DNA of 64,000 nt from positions 1 through 64,000 of the forward strand of contig PQAF01000028.1 of the NCBI GenBank assembly GCA_003105015.1, given 5' to 3'. The notes under the pieces were generated by a model. It had not been told where the DNA came from and ran no database searches. It saw only the letters and a list, made by a program, of their open reading frames with translations. Of the stretch, positions 25,343 through 34,112 are shown piece after piece. The stretch is from Rhodocyclales bacterium (lineage in GTDB: Bacteria > Pseudomonadota > Gammaproteobacteria > Burkholderiales > Rhodocyclaceae). Numbering within the stretch: the first letter of the stretch is position 1; each line of letters starts with the position of its first letter. A program made the position numbers and the translations under genes.

Positions 25343-26194
25343 TCAGCGGTTCTGGCGCGCCATGAAGACGAGTCGCTCGAAGAGGTGCACGTCCTGCTCG
25401 TTCTTCAGCAGGGCGCCGTGCAGGGGTGGGATGGCGGCCTTCTGGTCCTTGGCGCGCAGGGCCTCGGGCGGGATGTCCTCGGCCACCAGCAGCTTCAGCC
25501 AGTCGAGCAGTTCCGAAGTGGAGGGCTTCTTCTTCAGGCCGGGGATGTCGCGCAGTTCGAAGAACACCTCCAGCGCCTCGCGGATCAGCGTCTTCTTCAG
25601 GCCGGGGAAGTGCACGTCGATGATGCTCTGCATCGTCTCCTTGTCGGGAAACTTGATGTAGTGGAAGAAGCAGCGGCGCAGGAAGGCGTCCGGCAGCTCC
25701 TTCTCGTTGTTGCTGGTGATGAAGACGATGGGGCGGTGCTTCGCCTTGACCAGCTCGCGCGTCTCGTAGACGTAGAACTCCATGCGGTCGAGCTCGCGCA
25801 GCAGGTCGTTGGGAAACTCGATGTCGGCTTTGTCGATCTCGTCGATGAGGATCACCGTCGGCGTCTCGGCGCTGAAGGCCTGCCAGAGCACGCCTTTGAC
25901 GATGTAGTTGGAGATGTCGTGGACGCGGCTGCCGTGCTCGCCGCCGAGCTGCGAGTCGCGCAGGCGCGAGACGGCGTCGTATTCGTAGAGGCCCTGCTGC
26001 GCCTTGGTGGTGGACTTGATGTGCCACTGCAGGAGCGGCAGGCCGAGCGCCTCGGCGACGGTCTCGGCCAGCATGGTCTTGCCGGTGCCCGGCTCGCCCT
26101 TGACGAGCAGCGGCCGCTGCAGGGTGATGGCGGCGTTGACGGCCAGCATGAGGTCCGGCGTGGCGACGTAATCGGTGGAGCCTTCGAATCGCAT
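25343..26194 (-). CDS. MoxR-family AAA+ ATPase
   Basis: The 283-residue ATPase has Walker A LLVKGEPGTGKT (about residue 29), Walker B TVILIDEIDKAD (about 113), sensor 1 IVFITSNNEKELPDAFLRRC with the arginine finger, and a C-terminal helical lid. The whole sequence is typical of the CoxD/MoxR branch that works with CoxE-like VWA proteins, here at 21763-22935. It is first of a four-gene run on the minus strand. The GGDEF gene between the two is 13 bp downstream of this stop. Confidence 0.87.
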   Translation of the reverse strand: MRFEGSTDYVATPDLMLAVNAAITLQRPLLVKGEPGTGKTMLAETVAEALGLPLLQWHIKSTTKAQQGLYEYDAVSRLRDSQLGGEHGSRVHDISNYIVKGVLWQAFSAETPTVILIDEIDKADIEFPNDLLRELDRMEFYVYETRELVKAKHRPIVFITSNNEKELPDAFLRRCFFHYIKFPDKETMQSIIDVHFPGLKKTLIREALEVFFELRDIPGLKKKPSTSELLDWLKLLVAEDIPPEALRAKDQKAAIPPLHGALLKNEQDVHLFERLVFMARQNR

Positions 26195-26350
26195 GGTGAG
26201 AATCCGTTGGGATGGAGGGGCAATTATAGATGCTGGGACAGTGGTTTATCCACAGCCGCGGAGGCGTTCCGCAGGCGTTTTTCGATACAATGCAGATTCC
26301 CTCCCGCACGGCGATGCGCCGGCGGGGTTCCCCTACCGGCAGGAGCGACG

Positions 26351-27238
26351 ATGGACCACGCGGATTTCTTCGATGCCGACCTCACCGACGAAGCGGCGGT
26401 CGAGACGCTGAAGGAAATTTCCGTGCCGCCCTGCCCGGAGATCATTGCCGAGCTGCTCGAGGAGGCGCGGCGCGAGGATATCGACTTCATCCGCATCTCG
26501 CGGCTGATCACCGGCGACGTGGCGCTGGCCGCCGCCGTGCTGAAGTCGGCCAATTCGCCCTTCTTCGCCCTGCGGCGCAAGGTGCAGTCGGTGCAGCAGG
26601 CGGTGGCGGTGCTGGGGCTGCGCAACCTGCTGAAGATCGTCTATGGCGTGGTGCTCAGGCAGAGCCTGGGCGGGCCGGGCGCGCCGCCGTTGGAGCGCTT
26701 CTGGGAGCGCTCCAACTACAACGCCGTGGTGTCGGCCTACCTGGCCGGCCGCCTGCCGGGCGTGTCGACCGACGATGCCTACACCTTCGGCCTCTTCCAC
26801 GATGCCGGCATCGCCATCCTGACGCAGAAGTATCCCGACTACATCCAGACGATGATGCGGGCCAATGCCTCGACGCTGCCGGTAACGGCGATCGAGGACG
26901 AGCACCACCCTACCAACCACGTCGTCGTCGGCGCGCTGCTGGCGCGCAACTGGTATCTGCCCGATCAGGTCGTGTGGGCCATCCGCTATCACCACGAACC
27001 GTCGGTCTTCACGACGCCGCGCAAGCATGCGACGCCGGACGTCTGCCTGCTGGTGGCGATCCGCCTGATCTCCGAGCACATCGTGGCGCGCTTCCTCAAC
27101 TATCCCGACGACGCCGAGTGGGAAAACAACAAGGAGGCGGCGCTGGGCCATCTCGGCTGGTTCGAGGACGACATCGACGACCTGGCGCGCGGCCTGGCGG
27201 TGGACCTGCGCGAGATCCAGGCCTACCGCGCCGGCTGA
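26351..27238 (+). CDS. HDOD-domain signalling protein
   Basis: The 295-residue cytoplasmic protein has the HDOD pattern: ISVPPCPEIIAELLEEA, ISRLITGDVALAAAVLKSANSPFF, VQQAVAVLGLRNLLKIVYG, and FGLFHDAGIAIL followed by AIRYHHEPS. The HD metal residues are only partly kept, as usual for HDOD. Such proteins act in signalling or RNA-related regulation without proven catalysis. The ATG follows AGGAG at 26341. It stands alone, divergent from the MoxR gene. Confidence 0.87.
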   Translation: MDHADFFDADLTDEAAVETLKEISVPPCPEIIAELLEEARREDIDFIRISRLITGDVALAAAVLKSANSPFFALRRKVQSVQQAVAVLGLRNLLKIVYGVVLRQSLGGPGAPPLERFWERSNYNAVVSAYLAGRLPGVSTDDAYTFGLFHDAGIAILTQKYPDYIQTMMRANASTLPVTAIEDEHHPTNHVVVGALLARNWYLPDQVVWAIRYHHEPSVFTTPRKHATPDVCLLVAIRLISEHIVARFLNYPDDAEWENNKEAALGHLGWFEDDIDDLARGLAVDLREIQAYRAG

Positions 27239-27242
27239 CCGC

Positions 27243-27668
27243 TCAGGCCTTTCGCCTCACGCACTCCACATACGCCTCGCCGTCCGGCGGGGACTGACTT
27301 TTCTGCGCACGCCACATCGCCTCGCCGAGGCATTCCAGCACGCCGTGCAGGGCGGCATGGCGGTCGCCGGTGCGGGCGAGCAGCGCTTCGAAGGCGGCGC
27401 GCAGGCCGGGCGGCTGGTCGATGGAGAGCTGCTCCTCGATGGCCAGGTGCAGCGAGAGGTGCAGGAAGGGGTTGGCTTCGCCGGACTCCGGCGTCCACTC
27501 GCGCGCCAGCGCGGCTTCGCCGTCGTCGAGCAGGCCGTGGTATTCGGGGTGCTGCGCAACGAGACGAATCGCCGCGTCCTCGAGGGGCGAGACGACTTCC
27601 TTCGCCCGGTGCTTGCGCCAGGCGTCGATGAAGAAGCGGCGGGCCTGGTCGCGGGTCGGGTTAAACAT
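27243..27668 (-). CDS. DUF1841-family protein
   Basis: The 141-residue protein matches DUF1841: FNPTRDQARRFFIDAWRKH at the start, HPEYHGLLDD, NPFLHLSLHLAIEEQLSIDQPPG, and a C-terminal LECLGEAMWRAQ. The family is found mainly in beta- and gammaproteobacteria and its function is unknown. Its start overlaps the end of the FIST gene by 8 bp, indicating an operon. Its C-terminal QKSQSPPDGE segment is encoded by copy 9 of the 24-bp motif. Confidence 0.85.
   Translation of the reverse strand: MFNPTRDQARRFFIDAWRKHRAKEVVSPLEDAAIRLVAQHPEYHGLLDDGEAALAREWTPESGEANPFLHLSLHLAIEEQLSIDQPPGLRAAFEALLARTGDRHAALHGVLECLGEAMWRAQKSQSPPDGEAYVECVRRKA
27278..27301 (-). repeat. 24-bp dispersed motif, copy 9
   Basis: Both halves are exact, with spacer CCCGCCGG. 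It is in sense orientation in the DUF1841 gene near its 3' end, encoding KSQSPPDGE. Confidence 0.85.
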
Positions 27669-28746
27669 CTTCGCGGAAGAGCGCCAGCACGGCGGCGTTG
27701 TGCACCTGCTCGTTGCCGTCGATGAGCGGCGCGATCTGGCCGCCGCCGTAGGCGCCGATCAGCGGCATCCCCGGGAAGCGCTCCCTGACCACTGCCAGGT
27801 CGCGGTCCTCGCCGCCGAAGAAATAGGGGCCGCGGCCGAGGCAGGAGCAGAGCAGGCCGAAGTCCGGCGCCCCGCCGAGCTTTCCCGACAGGTCGTCGGC
27901 AAGGCGCCGCATGTCGCTTTCCGCCGCCAGGCCCTGGCGCAGCGCCCAGAAAATCCGATCGCCGTCGTCCAGCGGCAGCGTCAGCGTGATCGAGCGCTCG
28001 TCGTGGCTGGCGGCGATGATCGGCACCAGGGTGAAGCGGCCTTCCTCGATGGCGCCTTCCGGCCGGCCGCGGACGATGCCGGCCGCCAGCAGATGGAAGG
28101 GCAGCTTCTCCATTTCACGCATCTCCAGGGGCAGCTCGCGCAGCAGCGAATTGAGCGCGGGGTGCCCGCCGATCTTCAGCACGTCGCGGCCGTTGCAGGC
28201 GACCGGGCGCGGTTCGCCGAGGACGCGCATGCCGCGCGAGACGCCGATGGACGCCCGCGCACCGGAGACGGCCGTCTCGCAGCGTCCGTCGGTCGCCATC
28301 TTGCCGTGGCACCAGATGCGCCCGGCGCCGTGCGCGCTGTTGTCGGTCGACAGCAGGCCGTAGCGTTGCCCGCCGCCCGCCAGCCAGCTGCGGACGGCCG
28401 TGGTCGGTGTGGCCAGGCTGAGCAGCGGGGCGCCTGCCTCGGGATGCGCCGCCAGCCCGCAGTCGCCGCCGAAGACCATGGCGCAGGCGGCGGGGCGGTC
28501 GAGCACCCAGTCCTCCTCGGTGAAGACGCCCGGTGCGGTGCAGCCGGCCACCTGCAGGCAGTGCGCCGCGCGCGAGGCGGCCAGCACGGCGGCATGGGCC
28601 TGGTGCACGAAGTCCGTGCTGAGGAAGAGCAGCACGCTGCGGGCAATGCCGGCGCCGGCGCGCTCGAGCGCGGTGCGCACGACGTCGGCCGCCAGGTCGG
28701 GGTCGGCCTTGTCGGCCGAGGCCAGTGCCGTCGCTATCCGGGGCAT
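27661..28746 (-). CDS. FIST-domain small-ligand sensor protein
   Basis: The 361-residue protein has an N-terminal FIST domain (LLFLSTDFVHQAHAAVLAASRAAHCLQVAGCTAPGVFTEEDW) and a C-terminal FIST_C domain (LLCSCLGRGPYFFGGEDRDLAVVRERFPGMPLIGAYGGGQIAP). FIST proteins are thought to bind small molecules such as amino acids and often partner with signalling proteins. No kinase or cyclase domain is fused here. It is upstream of and overlaps the DUF1841 gene. The empty inverted-repeat unit lies 18 bp before its start. Confidence 0.85.
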   Translation of the reverse strand: MPRIATALASADKADPDLAADVVRTALERAGAGIARSVLLFLSTDFVHQAHAAVLAASRAAHCLQVAGCTAPGVFTEEDWVLDRPAACAMVFGGDCGLAAHPEAGAPLLSLATPTTAVRSWLAGGGQRYGLLSTDNSAHGAGRIWCHGKMATDGRCETAVSGARASIGVSRGMRVLGEPRPVACNGRDVLKIGGHPALNSLLRELPLEMREMEKLPFHLLAAGIVRGRPEGAIEEGRFTLVPIIAASHDERSITLTLPLDDGDRIFWALRQGLAAESDMRRLADDLSGKLGGAPDFGLLCSCLGRGPYFFGGEDRDLAVVRERFPGMPLIGAYGGGQIAPLIDGNEQVHNAAVLALFREDV

Positions 28747-28764
28747 CGTGAAAACCTTGTTTCA

Positions 28765-28834
28765 ACCACGGCGCACACGGCGACACGGCGTGAAATAAAT
28801 CGGTGTTTCGCCGTGTCGCCGTGTGCGCCGTGGT
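28765..28834. repeat. Gene-less unit with the same 26-bp inverted repeats as the GxxExxY unit
   Basis: The left arm 28765-28790 is identical to the left arm of the GxxExxY unit (13245-13270). The right arm 28809-28834 is its perfect reverse complement; only 18 bp lie between them. It sits between the start of the FIST gene and the stop of nth. It looks like a MITE-like or REP-like empty form of the 13245-13680 unit. Confidence 0.8.
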
Positions 28835-28849
28835 GAAAAGCTTTTTCGT

Positions 28850-29485
28850 TCATCCCGCGGTCTTCTCCGGCCATTCGCACAGGTCGGCGATGAGGCAGTG
28901 CGGGCAGTCCGGCTTCAGCGCCTTGCAGACGTAGCGGCCGTGCAGGATCAGCCAGTGGTGGGCGTTGTGGCGGTATTCGGCGGGGACGGCCTTGAGCAGT
29001 TTCTCTTCCACCTCGCGCACGTCCTTGCCGGGGGCGAGGCGCGAGCGGTTGGCGAGGCGGAAGACGTGGGTGTCCACGGCGATGGTCGGCTCGCCGAAGA
29101 GGGTGTTGAGCACGACGTTGGCGGTCTTGCGGCCGGCCCCGGGCAGGGCCTCCAGCGCGGCGCGGTCCTGCGGCACCTCGCCGCCGTGCTGGTCGAGCAG
29201 GATCTGCGACAGGGCGGCGACGTTCTTCGCCTTCGACTTGTAGAGCCCGATGCGGCTGATGTAGGGCGCGAGGCCGGCTTCGCCGAGGCGCGCCATCTTC
29301 TGCGGCGTGCCGGCGACCTTGAACAGTTCGCGCGTGGCGAGGTTGACGCTCTTGTCGGTGGCCTGCGCCGAGAGAACCACCGCCACCAGCAGCTGGTAGG
29401 GCGTGGCGTATTCGAGCTCGGTGGTCGGGGCGGGGTTGGCCTGCGCGAAGCGCGCGAAGATCGCGCGGACCTTCTTCGGCGACAT
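28850..29485 (-). CDS. nth: Endonuclease III
   Basis: The 211-residue DNA glycosylase/AP lyase removes oxidised pyrimidines in base excision repair. It has the helix-hairpin-helix ALPGAGRKTANVVLN containing the catalytic lysine, the catalytic aspartate in AVDTHVFRLANR, and the C-terminal iron-sulfur cluster motif C-x6-C-x2-C-x5-C (CKALKPDCPHCLIADLC). It is the last gene of the rnf operon, overlapping rnfE by one base, as in many proteobacteria. Confidence 0.95.
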   Translation of the reverse strand: MSPKKVRAIFARFAQANPAPTTELEYATPYQLLVAVVLSAQATDKSVNLATRELFKVAGTPQKMARLGEAGLAPYISRIGLYKSKAKNVAALSQILLDQHGGEVPQDRAALEALPGAGRKTANVVLNTLFGEPTIAVDTHVFRLANRSRLAPGKDVREVEEKLLKAVPAEYRHNAHHWLILHGRYVCKALKPDCPHCLIADLCEWPEKTAG

Positions 29486-30153
29486 CAGGCGTGGGCCGGC
29501 GCGGCGTGTGCGGCGCGCGCCCGCTCGGCGGCGCGGGCGTCCAGCCAGTTGCGCCCGGCGATCATGAATCCCAGTACGATGAAGGCGCCGGGCGGCAGGA
29601 TGGCGACCAGGAAGCCCGGATACTCTTCCGGAAACAGCTGCAGGGGCCGGGTGCCGGGGATCACCATCTCGATGCCGGAGAACAGCAGGCCGGTGCCGAT
29701 GATCTCGCGCAGGCCGCCCAGCACGGCGATGGCCACGACCATGCCGACGCCCATCATGGCGCCGTCCCAGGCGGCGACCAGCGGCGTGTTCTTGGCGGCG
29801 AAGGCTTCCACCCGCGCCAGCACGATGCAGTTCACCACGATGAGCGGGATGAAGATGCCGAGCACCAGATAGAGCTCGTGCAGCCAGGCGTTCATGGCGA
29901 GGTCCACCATGGTCACCAGCGCGGCGATGATGAGGATGAACACCGGGATGCGGATCTCGTGCGGGATGAAGCTGCGCACGCTGGCCACCACGCCGCTCGA
30001 CAGCGCCATGACGAAGATGGTGGCGATGGCCAGGCTGACGCCGTTGACGAAGGTCGAGCTGACGGCGAGCAGCGGGCAGAGGCCGAGCAGCTGCACCAGG
30101 CTGGTGTTCTGCTTCCAGATGCCGTTGTGGGCAATCTCGCGGAATGTGCTCAT
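29485..30153 (-). CDS. rnfE: Rnf electron transport complex subunit RnfE
   Basis: The 222-residue six-helix subunit pairs with RnfA in the membrane core. Evidence is NTSLVQLLGLCPLLAVSS near the start, with the conserved cysteine that helps ligate the intramembrane iron-sulfur centre, and VVNCIVLARVEAFAAKN in the middle with the second cysteine. It overlaps the rnfG stop by 4 bp. The order here is rnfA-B-C-D-G-E-nth. Confidence 0.93.
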   Translation of the reverse strand: MSTFREIAHNGIWKQNTSLVQLLGLCPLLAVSSTFVNGVSLAIATIFVMALSSGVVASVRSFIPHEIRIPVFILIIAALVTMVDLAMNAWLHELYLVLGIFIPLIVVNCIVLARVEAFAAKNTPLVAAWDGAMMGVGMVVAIAVLGGLREIIGTGLLFSGIEMVIPGTRPLQLFPEEYPGFLVAILPPGAFIVLGFMIAGRNWLDARAAERARAAHAAPAHA

Positions 30154-30833
30154 TGGGTCTCCTTCTGCAGGACGGATTGTGCCGGAAGCGCATACAGCTT
30201 GTCGCGGTGGCCCTCGGCGAACTGCAGGGCACGGCGCACGGCGTTGGTGACGGCGCGGGCGCTGATGGTGGCGCCGGCGCGGGCGTCGAAGCGGCCGCCG
30301 TCCTTGCTCACTTTCCAGTCGGCCGCGGCCACCTCGCCGAAGCCCCTGGCATCGAACTGGCGGATCCAGGGCGAAGCCTTGTTGCGGTCCTTTTTCGGAT
30401 CGATGTAGTCGCCCAGCCCCGGCGTCTCCTTGTGGCTGATCACGCGCACGCCGATCACGCGGTCGTCGGCGCCGACGGCGAGGATCAGGCGGATGCGGCC
30501 GCCATAGCCGTCCGGCGCCACCGCCTCGAACACCAGGGCCGCCGGCGCGCCGGCCTTGCGGGCGCGAAACAGGCGTATGGGGTCGTCCTGCGCGACGAGG
30601 CCGAGTTCGGCCCGCGGTGCGACGCCGACCCAGTCGGTCAGCAGCGCATTGTCGTAGAGGGCGGCGGGCAGGACCTCGCCCACCAGCTTCATCTTCTCCG
30701 CCTCGGCGCTGGCGTCGATGGCCGGCTTGGTGGCCTTGTAGGTGGCCGCCATGAGGGTGGTGAATACGAGGGTGAACACCGCCAGGATCACGGCGGTGCG
30801 CAGGGAGGCTCGGGCGGCATTCTGCTCGCTCAT
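30150..30833 (-). CDS. rnfG: Rnf electron transport complex subunit RnfG
   Basis: The 227-residue subunit has one N-terminal membrane helix (TAVILAVFTLVFTTLMAATYKAT) and a periplasmic FMN-binding domain. The covalent FMN threonine is in ARAGATISARAVTNAV (about residue 193). The RVISHKETPGLGDYI segment is typical of RnfG. Its start overlaps rnfD and its stop overlaps rnfE. Confidence 0.92.
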   Translation of the reverse strand: MSEQNAARASLRTAVILAVFTLVFTTLMAATYKATKPAIDASAEAEKMKLVGEVLPAALYDNALLTDWVGVAPRAELGLVAQDDPIRLFRARKAGAPAALVFEAVAPDGYGGRIRLILAVGADDRVIGVRVISHKETPGLGDYIDPKKDRNKASPWIRQFDARGFGEVAAADWKVSKDGGRFDARAGATISARAVTNAVRRALQFAEGHRDKLYALPAQSVLQKETQ

Positions 30834-31858
30834 GGCGTCCCGCCTTTCTGCTCGTCCTTGTGTCCGAACACCGGCGGCTGGGTGCCCATGTCGATCAGCG
30901 GCACGCAGAGGTTCATCAGCAGCACGCCGAAGGCCATGCCGTCGGGGTAGGCGCCGAAGCTGCGGATGATCCAGGCGAGGAGGGCTACGCCGGCGGCGAA
31001 GATCAGCTTGCCGCGCGGCGTCGTTGCGCCGGACACCGGATCGGTGAGGATGAAGAAGGCACCCAGCATGGCGCCGCCGGTGACGACGTGGAAGACCGGC
31101 CCGGCATAGCGGTCCGGGTTGGCGAGGCTGAAGCCGCCGGCGATCAGCGCCAGCGTGGCGAGGAAGGCGACCGGCACGTGCCAGGTGATGACGCGCTGCT
31201 GCAGCAGCCAGAGGCCGCCGAGAAGGTAGGCCAGGGCGATCCACTCCCAGCCCTTGCCGCCGATGTTGCCGAAGCTGGCGTGCGAGCCGAGCACGCCGGC
31301 CACGGTGGCGCGCGCCTCCGGCACGTGCAGTTGGGTGCGCAGGGCGTCGAGGGGCGTGGCCATCGTCACGGCGTCCTGCGCGGACTGACTTTGGAAGACG
31401 ACCCGCATCTGCGCGGCGAAATCGGTGAAGCCGACCGCCGGCCATTGCGACATCAGGGCGGGGAAGGCGATGATGGAGACGCAGAAGGCGACCATCGCCG
31501 GATTGAATGGATTCTGGCCGAGGCCGCCGTAGAGGTGCTTCGCCACCACGATGGCGAACAGGGTCGCCGTGACGGTGAGCCACCACGGCGCGATGGGCGG
31601 GAAGGTCAGCGCGATGAGCCAGGCCGTCACCAGGGCGCTGCCGTCGGAGAGGAACAGGCCGACCGGCTTGCCGCGCAGCTTCAGCATGGCCGCCTCGCCG
31701 GCCAGCGCCGCGGCGGAGGCCAGGGCGATCTGTACGAGGATCGCCGCGCCGAAGAACCAGACGTAGACCGCGATGCCGGGCACGAGGGCGGCCAGCACCT
31801 TGAGCATGATGAGCCGGACGCTGATGGGCAGATGCAGGTGGGGGGAGGTGCCGTTCAT
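30830..31858 (-). CDS. rnfD: Rnf electron transport complex subunit RnfD
   Basis: The 342-residue membrane subunit has about nine helices (VLAALVPGIAVYVWFFG; GLGQNPFNPAMVAFCVSIIAFP) and a flavinylation motif DPVSGATTPRGK (about residue 290) where FMN is joined to threonine. The stretch FQSQSAQDAVTMATPLDALR between helices is encoded by copy 10 of the 24-bp motif. It lies 2 bp from rnfC and overlaps rnfG by 4 bp. Confidence 0.93.
   Translation of the reverse strand: MNGTSPHLHLPISVRLIMLKVLAALVPGIAVYVWFFGAAILVQIALASAAALAGEAAMLKLRGKPVGLFLSDGSALVTAWLIALTFPPIAPWWLTVTATLFAIVVAKHLYGGLGQNPFNPAMVAFCVSIIAFPALMSQWPAVGFTDFAAQMRVVFQSQSAQDAVTMATPLDALRTQLHVPEARATVAGVLGSHASFGNIGGKGWEWIALAYLLGGLWLLQQRVITWHVPVAFLATLALIAGGFSLANPDRYAGPVFHVVTGGAMLGAFFILTDPVSGATTPRGKLIFAAGVALLAWIIRSFGAYPDGMAFGVLLMNLCVPLIDMGTQPPVFGHKDEQKGGTP
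31369..31392 (-). repeat. 24-bp dispersed motif, copy 10
   Basis: The first half is exact; the second half is ACGCCG (one mismatch); the spacer is CGCGCAGG, identical to that of copy 12 at 53894. It is in sense orientation in rnfD, encoding QSQSAQDAV, and copy 12 encodes ESQSAQDGV in an unrelated protein. Confidence 0.8.
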
Positions 31859-31860
31859 TT

Positions 31861-33555
31861 TTATACCGGTTCCTCGGGGGGTGTCTTGGCGATCTCGCGC
31901 ACCTTGGCGCGGCGCGCCTCGATCTCGCGGATCTCGGCCAGTTTTTCCGGCGCCAGGTTGTCGGTGTTCTTCGGCTGCACGCCTTCCTTCTGCGCGCGGG
32001 CGCGTTCGATGGCCGCGGCGATCAATGCCTTCTTGGTTTCGTCCAGCTGCGGCAGCGCCGGCGTTTGTTCCGTCGCGGCCGGCGTTGGCGCGGCGGCCGG
32101 CTTCTCGCCGCCGGCGATGGCCTGCCGGGCGGCGGCGGTCTTGGCGGCGAGGCGCTCGGCCTTTTCCTTCTGTTCGCGCTCGGTGCGGAAATTGCGGAAT
32201 TCGAAGCGCTGGCGCGCCGCGTCGGAGGCGGTCTTCTCGCGTTCCAGCGCGCGCATCGAAGTCTTGGCGAAGCGGTAGTAGTCCACCAGGCGGATGTTCG
32301 AGGGGCAGACGTAGGCGCAGCAGCCGCATTCGATGCAGTCGAAGATGTTGTATTCCTGCGCCTTGCCGAAGTTCTTCGCGCGCGAGAACCAGTACAGCTC
32401 GTGCGGCTGCAGTTCGGCCGGGCAGGCGCGGGTGCAGGCGCCGCAGCGGATGCAGGGCATCTCCGGGCCCGTTGGCGGGAACAGCGCCGGGCTGGCGGCG
32501 AGGATGCAGTTGGTTGCCTTGGTCACCGGCAGGTCGGTGCGCGGGAGGGTGAAGCCCATCATCGGGCCGCCCATGATGAAGCGGTCGGTGTCGGCCCTCG
32601 GCGCGACCAGCGCGAGCAGGTCGTCGATCGGCGTGCCGATCGGCACCTCGAAATTCCCCGGCCGCTCGACATTGCCGGTGAGCGTGACGATGCGCGAGAC
32701 GAGCGGCTCGCCCAGTTCGACGGCGCGGTGCGCGCTCCAGGCGGTGCCGACGTTGAAGCATTGCACGCCGAACTCGGGGCCGATGCGGCCGTAGGGGATC
32801 TCGATGCCGGTGAGGACGCGGATCAGCTGCTTCTCGCCGCCGGCCGGGTAGCGCGTCGGCACCGGCACGACTTCGACGCCGGTTGCCTGTGCGGTGGCGG
32901 CGCGCATGGCGGCGATGGCCTGCGGCTTGTTGTCCTCGATGCCGATCAGCACGCGGTCCGCCGAGGCGATGTGGCGGAGGATGGCGATGCCGCGGACGAT
33001 GCCCTCGGCCCGCTCGCGCATCAGCAGGTCGTCGCAGGTGATCCACGGCTCGCATTCGGCGCCGTTGACGATCAGCGTGCCGATGCGGCCGGCGGCGCCC
33101 GGCTTCAGCTTGAGGTGGCTGGGGAAGGTCGCCCCGCCGAGGCCGACGATGCCCGAGTCGCGCAGCAGGTCGCGCAGGGCGTCGGGCGATTCCGCGGCGT
33201 AGTTCACCGGCGTGCGTTCGATCCAGCGCTCCTCGCCGTCGGGCGCGATCACCACGCAGGGCGCCGAGAGGCCGGAGGGGTGCGGCAGCGTGCGCGATTC
33301 GACCGCCAGCACGGTGCCCGAGGTGGGGGCGTGGATGGCGGCGGAGAAGTTGCCCTCGGGCGCGCCGATGCGCTCGCCCTTGAGCACTTTCTGTCCGGCG
33401 GCCACCAGCGGCAGCGGCGTGCCGCCCGCGCTTTGGCGCAGCGGCACGACCAGGCGCGCCGGCAGCGGCGCGCGGGCGATCGGCGCGCGCGTCGATTCGT
33501 CCTTGTGCGAGGCCGGCTTGACGCCGCCCCTGAACTTGAACAGGGCGGCGAGCAT
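31861..33555 (-). CDS. rnfC: Rnf electron transport complex subunit RnfC
   Basis: The 564-residue subunit accepts electrons from NADH or ferredoxin at the cytoplasmic face. It has a barrel-like N-terminal domain, the Rossmann/NuoF-like core VGLGGATFPSHLKLKP with NGAECEPWITCDD, and two [4Fe-4S] motifs, CIRCGACTRACPAELQP (about 370) and CIECGCCAYVCPSNIRL (about 409). An alanine/lysine/glutamate-rich tail of about 125 residues follows and is variable in the family. Two bases separate it from rnfD and it overlaps rnfB by one base. Confidence 0.94.
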   Translation of the reverse strand: MLAALFKFRGGVKPASHKDESTRAPIARAPLPARLVVPLRQSAGGTPLPLVAAGQKVLKGERIGAPEGNFSAAIHAPTSGTVLAVESRTLPHPSGLSAPCVVIAPDGEERWIERTPVNYAAESPDALRDLLRDSGIVGLGGATFPSHLKLKPGAAGRIGTLIVNGAECEPWITCDDLLMRERAEGIVRGIAILRHIASADRVLIGIEDNKPQAIAAMRAATAQATGVEVVPVPTRYPAGGEKQLIRVLTGIEIPYGRIGPEFGVQCFNVGTAWSAHRAVELGEPLVSRIVTLTGNVERPGNFEVPIGTPIDDLLALVAPRADTDRFIMGGPMMGFTLPRTDLPVTKATNCILAASPALFPPTGPEMPCIRCGACTRACPAELQPHELYWFSRAKNFGKAQEYNIFDCIECGCCAYVCPSNIRLVDYYRFAKTSMRALEREKTASDAARQRFEFRNFRTEREQKEKAERLAAKTAAARQAIAGGEKPAAAPTPAATEQTPALPQLDETKKALIAAAIERARAQKEGVQPKNTDNLAPEKLAEIREIEARRAKVREIAKTPPEEPV

Positions 33556-34112
33556 CAGGCCGGTTCCTTCAGCTTGATCGGCACCACCGGGTACTTCCAC
33601 TTCCAGGTCTCCACCGTTTCCGGCACCGGCACCATGGCGATGCAGTCGACCGGGCAGGGCGGCACGCACAGCTCGCAGCCGGTGCACAGCGGCGCGACGA
33701 TGGTGTGCATCTGCTTGGCCGCGCCGACGATGGCGTCCACCGGGCAGGCCTGGGTGCACAGGGTGCAGCCGATGCAGAGGGCCTCGTCGATGACGGCCAC
33801 CTGTTTCGGTTTCTCCACGCCGTGCTCGGCGGAAAGCGGCTTGAATTCCTTGCCAAGCAGGTCGGCCAGCTTGCGGATGCCTTCCTCGCCGCCGGGCGGG
33901 CACTGGTTGATCTCGGCCTCGCCCTTGGCGATGGCCTGGGCGTAGGGCTTGCAGCCAGGGAAGCCGCACTGGCCGCATTGCGTCTGCGGCAGGATGGCGT
34001 CGATCTTGTCCACCAGCGGGTCGCCCTTCACCTTGAAGCGGATCGAGGCGAAGCCGAGCAGCGCGCCGAGCACCACGGCGATGCCGGCCATGACGAGCAA
34101 TGCGGAGACCAT
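33555..34112 (-). CDS. rnfB: Rnf electron transport complex subunit RnfB
   Basis: The 185-residue subunit has an N-terminal membrane anchor ([20 protein letters not shown]), the four-cysteine motif [16 protein letters not shown] with a later Cys in NQCPPGG, and two ferredoxin [4Fe-4S] motifs [16 protein letters not shown] and [16 protein letters not shown]. It passes electrons from RnfC to the membrane subunits. It overlaps the neighbouring genes by one base on each side. Confidence 0.94.
   Translation of the reverse strand: MVSALLVMAGIAVVLGALLGFASIRFKVKGDPLVDKIDAILPQTQCGQCGFPGCKPYAQAIAKGEAEINQCPPGGEEGIRKLADLLGKEFKPLSAEHGVEKPKQVAVIDEALCIGCTLCTQACPVDAIVGAAKQMHTIVAPLCTGCELCVPPCPVDCIAMVPVPETVETWKWKYPVVPIKLKEPA

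Noticed and set aside
22993..25365. 790-codon plus-strand open frame opposite the GGDEF gene
   Set aside because: Low-complexity composition (Gly/Val/Asp/Ala-rich) and no domains; a shadow of the GGDEF frame.
28765..28834. CRISPR-like reading of the repeated ACACGGCG units
   Set aside because: The repeats are an inverted pair with a short loop, not direct repeats with unique spacers.
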